This document shows positions 1-6,390 of a stretch of DNA of 7,773 nucleotides, in pieces (within the stretch, counting starts at the first letter, position 1; each line of letters starts with the position of its first letter). The position numbers and the translations under genes were made by a program. The DNA is from CAYSUS01 sp964434165 (GTDB lineage: Bacteria > Planctomycetota > Planctomycetia > Pirellulales > Thermoguttaceae), in the NCBI GenBank assembly GCA_964434165.1, contig CAYSUS010000190.1, positions 1 to 7,773 of the forward strand, given 5' to 3'. The notes under the pieces were generated by a model, which was not told the origin of the DNA, searched no databases, and saw only the letters and a list, made by a program, of their open reading frames with translations.

Positions 1-3
1 GAG

Positions 4-43
4 GGGGGGACGGGGGGACAAGGGGACGGGGCGACGGGGAGGG
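4..43 (+). repeat. G-rich octamer array beyond the 3' end of the operon, plus orientation
   Basis: Five in-register octamers can be read: GGGGGGAC (4-11), GGGGGGAC (12-19), AAGGGGAC (20-27), GGGGCGAC (28-35) and GGGGAGGG (36-43). After this the pattern fades (44-59). The consensus NNGGNGAC matches the arrays at 103-150 (opposite strand) and 7707-7754. The tract is C-rich in any transcript reading through from the cytochrome genes. I see no gene in 1-159. Confidence 0.7.
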
Positions 44-102
44 AGCGGACATGGGGCACAAGGACTCTCGAATCGGGAAACCTCGATCTTCGATCAAAGA
101 CA

Positions 103-150
103 CTCACCCACTCACCCCGTCACCTTACGACCTTCTCACCTGGTCACCCC
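103..150 (-). repeat. Octamer array just past the operon's last stop codon, minus orientation
   Basis: Six in-register plus-strand octamers: CTCACCCA (103-110), CTCACCCC (111-118), GTCACCTT (119-126), ACGACCTT (127-134), CTCACCTG (135-142) and GTCACCCC (143-150). On the minus strand this is NNGGTGAN. The TCAC motif recurs at 153 and 160, where the second overlaps the stop codon of the diheme cytochrome gene. In the transcript it is a GGUGA-rich 3' region facing the C-rich copy of the 4-43 array. Confidence 0.75.
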
Positions 151-159
151 CCTCACGCC

Positions 160-1290
160 TCACTCCGCCAGCGACAGCACGTAACTGACCACGTCCCAGA
201 TCTCCTCGGGCGTGAGGATGCCGTCGGCGTGCGGGCCCGGGCCGGCGGCCGGCATGGCCGTACCCTTGATGCCCACGTGGATTCGCCAGTAAAGGTCGAC
301 CGGACGGCCGCCGCCGTGGAACACGCCCTCGCGGAAGTTCCGCGGGTGAAGCTCCTGGATCGGCAACGTGAACCACTTCGCCAGCTCAGCGGTCTGCTCG
401 GGGGTCATCCCCTTCTTGGACTTGTTCCACTCGTCGTACAGCTCCGGCTCCTCGCCCTTGCCGTCGCCTTCCCGGCCGTGGCAATCGACGCACTTCGAGC
501 CCTTGGCCAGGTACAGCTCGCGCCCGCGGGCGACGGAGGCGGCGAGCTGCTCGGGCGTGTCGGTGGGCGGGGCGTGGCTGAGGGCCTCCTCCTCGGAGAT
601 CGCCCGCTCCGTTGCCCGCGCCCACATGTCGGCCATGGGCAAGAGGCAGTCCTCCTCGACGATCTCCTCGTCCAGCGGCAGGTACTCGTCCTCATCGACC
701 ACCACCGAGAACAGAGCCAGCTCGGTCTCGCCGCGGATGCTCAGGTACTTGACGTACTCGATCAGGGCGTCGATCTCCCCGGGCTTGAGCATGGCGAACG
801 AGGGCATGGCCGTGCCGGGCACGCCGCGGAGCAGCGTCCGCTCCAGGTCGTCGTCGACGGGCTTGGCCCCGCCGGCGGTCGAGGTGTACTTGAACAGCCC
901 GGGCCGGAAGTCCCGAGGGTAGGGTGAAAGCACGGCCGCGGCCGGACCGGCCCCGCTCCCTTCCAGGCCGTGGCAGGTGACGCAGTGCTGGCGGTACAGG
1001 CCGTACTGCACGCCCTGCTCGTCGCTGCGGATCGGGCCGGCCGCGCGGCGGATCAGCTCGAGGTCGAGATCGACGCCTTCGGGCACGCGGGGCTCGCTCG
1101 GCGTGCCGAACAGCTCGATGAGGGTCTCTTCGATCGCCTCGGCCTGGGACCGGCTCACCGTGGCCGGATCGCGGCCCTCCATGTTCAGCTCGAACTGAAG
1201 CGGCCCCGGCGCGCAGCCCGACAAGAGCGGCAGCCCGACCAACGCAATCGCCCGCGCCAGCCGCAGGGCGAGCGCGGGCGAGTGGAGCAT
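160..1290 (-). CDS. Diheme cytochrome c lipoprotein
   Basis: Read from the ATG at 1290, the protein has 376 residues. A lipoprotein signal peptide ends in the lipobox LLSGC (Cys26), so the mature protein should be lipid-anchored on the periplasmic side. Two class I cytochrome c domains follow: CVTCH at 103-107 with GTAMP (Met162), and CVDCH at 267-271 with GTAMP (Met346), each ending in a C-terminal helix (EIDALIEYVKYLS; EIWDVVSYVLSLAE). The linker between them is strongly acidic (about 198-214). It likely passes electrons between the octaheme protein and a terminal oxidase or soluble carrier (inference from context). The frame stays open to 1995, but that part lies antisense-register inside the preceding gene. 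An in-frame ATG at 1326 would add 12 residues. I prefer 1290 because the shorter signal peptide is more normal and those 12 codons lie inside an inverted repeat with untypical A/T third positions. Neither start has a clear ribosome binding site. Confidence 0.9.
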   Translation of the reverse strand: MLHSPALALRLARAIALVGLPLLSGCAPGPLQFELNMEGRDPATVSRSQAEAIEETLIELFGTPSEPRVPEGVDLDLELIRRAAGPIRSDEQGVQYGLYRQHCVTCHGLEGSGAGPAAAVLSPYPRDFRPGLFKYTSTAGGAKPVDDDLERTLLRGVPGTAMPSFAMLKPGEIDALIEYVKYLSIRGETELALFSVVVDEDEYLPLDEEIVEEDCLLPMADMWARATERAISEEEALSHAPPTDTPEQLAASVARGRELYLAKGSKCVDCHGREGDGKGEEPELYDEWNKSKKGMTPEQTAELAKWFTLPIQELHPRNFREGVFHGGGRPVDLYWRIHVGIKGTAMPAAGPGPHADGILTPEEIWDVVSYVLSLAE

Positions 1291-1293
1291 GGA

Positions 1294-1361
1294 GTCGGGA
1301 GTCTTTTCTCGCGGAGACTTCGCCATGAACGGAAAGCCTGTTTCGAGAGAAGACTCCCGAC
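1294..1361. repeat. Imperfect 18-bp inverted repeat bracketing a candidate start codon
   Basis: GTCGGGAGTCTTTTCTCG (1294-1311) and CGAGAGAAGACTCCCGAC (1344-1361) are reverse complements with one mismatch, separated by 32 bases. The ATG at 1326 of the lipoprotein frame lies in the loop, and the ATG at 1290 lies just past the far arm. In the transcript this could be a hairpin in the leader of the lipoprotein gene, or one overlapping its first codons, depending on the true start. Confidence 0.75.
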
Positions 1362-1379
1362 CCCCTTCGGTGTCTTCGG

Positions 1380-2174
1380 TCAGGTTGTCTTCTCGAACAG
1401 CTTGGGGTCGAGCCTCACCGTTCCCAGGTCGGTTCGACCGGGCTTGATCTCGATCTCGAACCGGCCGCGGCGCCAATCGGACGTTTCCAGGTAGCCGATC
1501 CGCTCCTGCCAGACCTGGAACTCCCACGTGCCCACCGGCAGCTTGGGAATCGTGAACGAGCCGTCCGCGGCGGTGATGGCCACGTAGGGGTTGTCGCGCG
1601 GCAGGATGTAGGCGCTTTCCCAGGGGTGGTAGTTGCACGCGATCGGAACGGGCCGGCTCTGCTTGCGCGTGAAGCGGTACGTGGCGTCGGTCTTGTCGCC
1701 CGGCGCAGCCTGCAGGACGAAGTTGGCCGGCTCGTCGCCGAGCGGGTTGAAGGCCACGTTCTGCGCGATCGGGTCGGAGTTGACGATGTAGAACTCCTGC
1801 TTGTCGCACCAGATCCACATGCAGTGCGGAATGAAGATGCAGTCGCGGTTGTCGAGCGTCACCCTGGGGGGCGGATTCTGGAGCTCGGGACAGATGTCGA
1901 TCGAGCGGTCCCGCACATAGACGTACACGTTGGCCAGGCCGCCGCCCTCGGAGACCATCAGCGACTCGTCGCGGATGTCGTACTTGCCGCAGCAATCGAC
2001 GTCCTTATCGACCTTCAGCTTCTCGCGCTCGGGCGGGGTGCCATCGTAGAGGAGCCGCCCCGTGAGATCGGCCCACTGGCCGGTCTCGGCCCGCACCAGC
2101 GAAGGGGAGGCCACGGCCGCGAGCGTGCCCGCCGCGACCTTTCCCAGAAACGTGCGCCGATCGGTGTGACTCAT
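1380..2174 (-). CDS. Tat-exported cupredoxin-like protein with degenerate copper site
   Basis: The 264-residue protein begins with a twin-arginine signal (RRTFLGK at 6-12, hydrophobic stretch to about 26, likely cut after Ala29), so it is exported folded. The mature part matches the plastocyanin-like family often labelled 'methylamine utilization protein': GGLANVYVYV (78-87), VTLDNRDC (105-112), NSDPIAQNV (132-140), ACNYHPWESAY (179-189) and the carboxypeptidase-regulatory-like stretch DGSFTIPKLPVGTWEFQVW (204-222). Family members usually have LHN and HPWM; here the first His is Gln138 and the Met is Glu186, while Cys180 and His183 remain. There are seven cysteines (61, 62, 95, 112, 118, 123, 180), all within the predicted mature region, and no CxxCH, so it is not a heme protein. 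A GAGG at 2183-2186 (minus strand), eight bases before the ATG, supports the start. It lies between two cytochrome genes and may be a structural or assembly partner; electron transfer through copper is doubtful. Confidence 0.85.
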   Translation of the reverse strand: MSHTDRRTFLGKVAAGTLAAVASPSLVRAETGQWADLTGRLLYDGTPPEREKLKVDKDVDCCGKYDIRDESLMVSEGGGLANVYVYVRDRSIDICPELQNPPPRVTLDNRDCIFIPHCMWIWCDKQEFYIVNSDPIAQNVAFNPLGDEPANFVLQAAPGDKTDATYRFTRKQSRPVPIACNYHPWESAYILPRDNPYVAITAADGSFTIPKLPVGTWEFQVWQERIGYLETSDWRRGRFEIEIKPGRTDLGTVRLDPKLFEKTT

Positions 2175-2246
2175 GGGCTCAACCTCGATGAAGGCATTCT
2201 AGGGGCGGGGGGGAGTGGCGGGCAACGGCCTGGTGGACGGCTGGCC

Positions 2247-2279
2247 AGACTTCCGAAGTCTTCGAGACTTCGGAAGTCT
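2247..2279. repeat. Perfect 15-bp inverted repeat with nested palindromes
   Basis: AGACTTCCGAAGTCT (2247-2261) and its exact reverse complement AGACTTCGGAAGTCT (2265-2279) are separated by TCG. Each arm is itself a 7-bp palindrome around one central base, so the 7-mer AGACTTC and its complement alternate four times. It begins eight bases past the stop codon of the octaheme gene. The transcript would form a strong hairpin, but no T-run follows on the minus strand, so it is not a classical intrinsic terminator. It could be a REP-like intergenic repeat or an RNA-processing or stabilising hairpin. Confidence 0.85.
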
Positions 2280-2286
2280 TCTGGGC

Positions 2287-5200
2287 TCAGGGGCCCTTAG
2301 TCGGCTCGATCATGGCGCGGATCGGGGCCCGACGCCGCAGATACTCATCGTAATTGACCAGAAGCCGGGTGACCACTTCGATCTGCTCCAGGCTCGCGCC
2401 GGGCAACAGGTCCTGGCCTACGGGGTCGCCGTCGGGCGGAAAGTTCACGGGCATGCCGGTGTACGGGAGAATCCGCTTGGGGTGCGCCAGCCATCGAAAG
2501 ACGTACTCGGGGCGAAGGCGCTCGCCGACCTCCTGCAGATCGGGAGCCAGCGTGGTGCGGACCTCCTCGCCCGGGCTGTAGTCGCCGATCCGGTGGCACT
2601 TGGCGCAGAAGGTCGTGCGGTCGATCAGAAGCCGCATGGCCGCGTCGAGGCGTTCGGGGACGACCGGCAGCTTGTCTTCCCGTGCCCGTGATCGGGCAGC
2701 GTACGGGAACTCGGCCCCGTCGGCTGCGGCGAGATAGCCGGCCAGGGCCGCGGCCTCCTCGGAGGACATCTGGTACCGCGGCATGCGGAGCACGCTGGCC
2801 GGACGGATGACCGTGGGATGGAGCAGGTAGCGGTGCAGCCAGTCGGGCCGGACCTTGCGCCCTTCGCCCACCAGCGGCGGCGGCACCCAGCCCCAGGGCT
2901 CCATGCCCGAGACCATGGCCCCCGCCGCGCGGGCCTCGGCCAGCACAACGGGATAGAGGAGCCGGGCGAGGGCCCCGCCCACCGGAGGCCGCTTCTGGAG
3001 AACCTGACGCTGGTAGAGAAGCAGATCGGCCCCGCCGACCCAGCAGACGTCTCCGTGGATCACGGCCGGCTCCCAGAGCACGAAGCTCTGCATGGGCAGG
3101 GGATCGCCCTGGTCGTCCTCCTCGTCGCCTTCGACCACGAGGATTTCGCCCCGCGCGTCGCGCTGCGGCATGCCCACGACCGGCGCCCGGCCCAGGCCCC
3201 GGCGATCGACCTCCATGGACCGGGCCACTTCTTCGGCGGAAAACTGGGGCGCGAGGAACTCGAAGTCGTCGGGCGCCCGCGGCAGATCGACGTCGTCGGG
3301 ATCGTACTGGAAGGTCCAGCGGTGCATCGCCAGCGTGTGGCACTCGGCGCAGGCGAAGCGGTCGAGGACCTTCTGGCCCTCGATGATCGCGCGCTGGCGA
3401 CCGTCGGGCTGATAGACGTACTTCTCTGCGGGCGGGTCGGCGACCAGCCCGAGCAGGAAGGTGATGATCGCCTCGCGCTCCTGGGGCGCAAGCTGGAATC
3501 GGCCCATCAGGAGCCACTCGCTGTAGGGCTTGTTCTGGGCCTTCTGGTAGTCGAAGCTGCGCGGCCCGCGGAGCTTCTGCCAGGCGAACCCCTCGCGGCG
3601 ATGCCCGCGCATGGCGTCGAGGTAAAAACCCCAGTCCCGCTCAGCCCGGAGCCGCTCCCACGCCTCGCCGGTGGTCACGTAGGCGTGCACCTGCTCGAAG
3701 GCCAGCAGCGACTCCTCCTTTTTGCCCCAATCGAACAGGGCGGGACCGATCGGCTGGGCCTGCTCCAGCCCCGGGATGTCGTGGCAGCCGGCGCAGCCCC
3801 GGCGCACGAGCGTGCGGCGGCCCACATAGCGGAGCTTCTTCTGCGGCGTCATCGGGCCCAGCAGCTCGACCGCCTCGCCGCGGACCTCGCCGGCCATCGA
3901 CTCGGGGATGCCTTCCCGCAGGTACTCCTCGGCCAGCGGGCGCGGATAGGCACGGCCGAGGTACAGAAGGGCCAACTCGTCCAGGTCCGCCTCGACCAGC
4001 CCGGGCAGGGGCGCCGGCTGCCAGTCGTTCGCCTCCAGCAGATACGCCGCGATGTCGGCCGCCGGATCGGAGAGGCGCGCGGGCGGCGACTCTCCTCCAC
4101 TAGCTTCGTCCTTGCGATCCCCCTCGGTCCGCAACGGCGCCGGCTCCAACAGCGGGCTGGGCATCACGGTCCTGGGACTGAGATGGCCGGGATCGCGGAT
4201 CCAGCTTTCGAGCCATTGCCTGCCCGAGGGAGCGCGGTACTTGGCGCCCATGCGCGTCAGGTCCGGCCCCTGCGTTGCCTGGCCCTTGGGAAAGTCGGCG
4301 TGCATGTGGCAGGCGAGGCACCCGTGGAGCAGGAACAGTCGCTTGCCGCGCCCGGGCGAAGGCGGCTCGGTCACGCCCGCGGGCGGCGGGAGCGGTTCGA
4401 TCGGCTCGCTCGCGCCGAGCAGGTACTCGGTCATGCCGAGGATCTCGACCGTCTCCAGTCGCTTCGCATGCGCCAGCGCCCGGCCTTCGAGGTAGTGGTG
4501 CAGGCCGAAAAACTGCGGCATGCGCGTTCGCGGCAGGAACCGCCGCGGGTCTTCCGTCCAGTCGGCCAGGAAGGCGGCATCCGTCTTGGCCGCCACGTCG
4601 CGGAGGCTGGGACCGACCTTGCGCATGGTGCCGGGATGCGGCGGGTCTTCCCCAGACCCGGGCTCCAGGCGCATGTCGGGCCCCACGCGCCGGCCCGAGG
4701 CGTCGTAGCCGTTGATCTCGTGGCAGCCGAAGCAGCCGTTCTGCCGGATCAGGTGATAGCCGGCCAGCAGCTTGGGGGCAGGCGGATCGGGGAACCGCTC
4801 CGTGGGATTCAGGTCGGTCACGGCATGGTGGCACTTCAGGCAACGGCTCTCGGCGAACCGCGCAGGCAGCATGGGGTATTCCCAGTCGTGGTTGAAGAAC
4901 CACCCGTATCGCTTCTTCCAGTCGCCTCTCTGTCCCGCCGTGTTGGGCGTGTGGGAGGCCCAGGTGAAATCGGTCGCCAGACCCTGGCCGCCGTGGCAGA
5001 TCGTGCAGCCATACTCGGCCTCTGGGTGCGGACTCGTCGCTCCTACGAACAGGTCGAGTCGCGGATGGCCGCTGTAGGGAGGAGGAAGGCCGCGCCGGAC
5101 GGAGAGGGATATCGGCTCGGCCGAGTCGCTTTCCCTGTTCCCGATCAGCGCGGCTTCGACTTCGGCCGCGCTCCCCACGGGCTGTGCGTCGATGGCTTCA

Positions 5201-6366
5201 ATCACGTCGCCGACCTCCAGCCCCGCGTGGGCGGCCGACGTGAGAGGAAGGACGCGGAAGACGGTCGGCGCCTCGGGGTCGAGCATGCCGCGCGGGGCGA
5301 GCGCGAACCCGTAGGCCTCCTCCAGCGAAGGCCGCGATTCCTCGTCCTCCTCCCCTGCCCTGCCCTGCCCCGTCTCGGGCCGCGGCATTGGCAGCGTCAG
5401 CGACGACTGCTGCGCGATCGCGGCCCGCTCCGGGGACTGCGGGTCGGGCCTGGCGATCCCCTGATGGCACGTCACGCAGCGGTCGAACCGCGCCACCCGG
5501 CGGAAGTGATAGTCGATCGTCAACTCGGGCAGCCAGATCTGCTCCACGTCGATCGGCCGGCCGAAGGCGTCGATCAGCGGCTGCTCGAGCACGCGCTTCG
5601 CGGCGTTGGGGCGCTGCCGTGCCAGGGCGTCGCGCAGGCGCTCCAGCTCGGCCTCATGCCCGGCCAGCGCCGCTTGGGCGGCTTCCTCTTCCGCGGTGAT
5701 TTCCAGCAGAATCCCGCGAAGCCGCTCGACGTGCTGCTCCGCCCGATCCGCCTCCAGCGCGATCGATTCGGCCGTCTCGCGCAGGCGATCGACCTCGGCC
5801 TGCATCCCGGCAATCGCCTCCGCGGGCCGACCCTGGCCGACCGCGATCTCCAGCCGACTGCGGGCCTCGTCCAGGTCGGCCCGCGCTTGGCGGAGCCTGT
5901 CGGCCAGATCAAGCTGGCGAGACTCGGCGTCTTGCACGACCGCGTCGAGTCGAGCGAGCAGCGTCTTGCGTCTCTCCGCGTCGGCCCGATTCGTCAGGGC
6001 CTGATAAGCCGTCTCGACGCCCGAAAGATCGACGTCCTCACCTCCCCGCGCCTCCGCCGCTTGCCTCGCCGCGCGGCAGAACCGGTCGATGAGCGCCCGA
6101 TCGGGCACACCGTTTCGCGCCTCGGCCAGGGCGGCGACAAGCTTCTCCCGCGTGGCGAGGAACTCGTCGGTCTGGGTTGCTTCGATGCGCGCGGCCGTGA
6201 GCCACGGCTCGATCCGGTCGCGGTACGTGCGCTGGTACTGCTTCCAGGGCCGGTAATGGTCGGCGGCGATCATCCACACGGTGACCGCCAGCAGCCCCAG
6301 CGCCGAGACGGCAAAGACCGCATGCATCCGCTTGAGGCTATGGAACGTTCGGTCGGAGGCCGGCAT
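2287..6366 (-). CDS. Membrane-anchored octaheme cytochrome c with coiled coil and PDZ domain
   Basis: This 1359-residue protein has an uncleaved-looking anchor helix (about 15-34), a charged coiled coil rich in Arg, Glu, Ala and Leu (about 127-250), and eight CxxCH heme c sites starting at Cys297, 454, 509, 545, 683, 858, 1006 and 1254. A PDZ-like domain (about 352-426, core GLEVGDVIEAID at 382-393) sits between hemes 1 and 2. Candidate distal methionines follow the last five hemes: Met616, 735, 954, 1195 and 1305, mostly in an MP context typical of class I cytochrome c. Hemes 1-3 lack one and may be bis-histidine. The bulk should be periplasmic, forming an electron wire. Coming 24 bases after the cytochrome b-type gene, it probably takes the place of cytochrome c1 in a bc-type complex (inference). 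I recall the overall architecture from Planctomycetota genomes. The start at 6366 gives a short cytoplasmic tail; Met14 is an alternative, and neither has a clear Shine-Dalgarno. Confidence 0.93.
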   Translation of the reverse strand: MPASDRTFHSLKRMHAVFAVSALGLLAVTVWMIAADHYRPWKQYQRTYRDRIEPWLTAARIEATQTDEFLATREKLVAALAEARNGVPDRALIDRFCRAARQAAEARGGEDVDLSGVETAYQALTNRADAERRKTLLARLDAVVQDAESRQLDLADRLRQARADLDEARSRLEIAVGQGRPAEAIAGMQAEVDRLRETAESIALEADRAEQHVERLRGILLEITAEEEAAQAALAGHEAELERLRDALARQRPNAAKRVLEQPLIDAFGRPIDVEQIWLPELTIDYHFRRVARFDRCVTCHQGIARPDPQSPERAAIAQQSSLTLPMPRPETGQGRAGEEDEESRPSLEEAYGFALAPRGMLDPEAPTVFRVLPLTSAAHAGLEVGDVIEAIDAQPVGSAAEVEAALIGNRESDSAEPISLSVRRGLPPPYSGHPRLDLFVGATSPHPEAEYGCTICHGGQGLATDFTWASHTPNTAGQRGDWKKRYGWFFNHDWEYPMLPARFAESRCLKCHHAVTDLNPTERFPDPPAPKLLAGYHLIRQNGCFGCHEINGYDASGRRVGPDMRLEPGSGEDPPHPGTMRKVGPSLRDVAAKTDAAFLADWTEDPRRFLPRTRMPQFFGLHHYLEGRALAHAKRLETVEILGMTEYLLGASEPIEPLPPPAGVTEPPSPGRGKRLFLLHGCLACHMHADFPKGQATQGPDLTRMGAKYRAPSGRQWLESWIRDPGHLSPRTVMPSPLLEPAPLRTEGDRKDEASGGESPPARLSDPAADIAAYLLEANDWQPAPLPGLVEADLDELALLYLGRAYPRPLAEEYLREGIPESMAGEVRGEAVELLGPMTPQKKLRYVGRRTLVRRGCAGCHDIPGLEQAQPIGPALFDWGKKEESLLAFEQVHAYVTTGEAWERLRAERDWGFYLDAMRGHRREGFAWQKLRGPRSFDYQKAQNKPYSEWLLMGRFQLAPQEREAIITFLLGLVADPPAEKYVYQPDGRQRAIIEGQKVLDRFACAECHTLAMHRWTFQYDPDDVDLPRAPDDFEFLAPQFSAEEVARSMEVDRRGLGRAPVVGMPQRDARGEILVVEGDEEDDQGDPLPMQSFVLWEPAVIHGDVCWVGGADLLLYQRQVLQKRPPVGGALARLLYPVVLAEARAAGAMVSGMEPWGWVPPPLVGEGRKVRPDWLHRYLLHPTVIRPASVLRMPRYQMSSEEAAALAGYLAAADGAEFPYAARSRAREDKLPVVPERLDAAMRLLIDRTTFCAKCHRIGDYSPGEEVRTTLAPDLQEVGERLRPEYVFRWLAHPKRILPYTGMPVNFPPDGDPVGQDLLPGASLEQIEVVTRLLVNYDEYLRRRAPIRAMIEPTKGP
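5353..5367 (+). repeat. Pentanucleotide CCCTG x3 inside the octaheme gene
   Basis: Three perfect CCCTG units are followed by CCCC (5368-5371). They lie in the acidic, low-complexity linker of the octaheme protein between heme 1 and the PDZ domain, coding for part of GQGRAGEEDEE. Because the unit is five bases, gain or loss of one copy would shift the reading frame. Confidence 0.7.
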
Positions 6367-6390
6367 GAATCGGCTCGGAACGGCAGAGTC

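Noticed and set aside
79..102. Possible regulatory palindrome around GATCTTCGATC
   Set aside because: Only four matched bases per side around a three-base centre, which is not beyond chance.
4..150. CRISPR array
   Set aside because: The units are 8 bp, degenerate and contiguous, without unique spacers.
1291..1995. Extension of the diheme cytochrome frame up to 1995 (611 residues)
   Set aside because: The added part overlaps the Tat-signal gene in another frame, has no recognisable domain, and would put the lipobox in the middle of the protein.
2247..2279. Intrinsic terminator
   Set aside because: The stem is strong, but the minus strand after it reads TGGCCAGCCG, without a T-run, and the downstream gene has only a short leader, fitting read-through.
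229..2691. Plus-strand open frames at 229-927, 970-1494, 1626-2300 and 2215-2691
   Set aside because: They are antisense or out of frame to well-supported genes, with low-complexity Arg-, Gly- and Ala-rich translations and no motifs.
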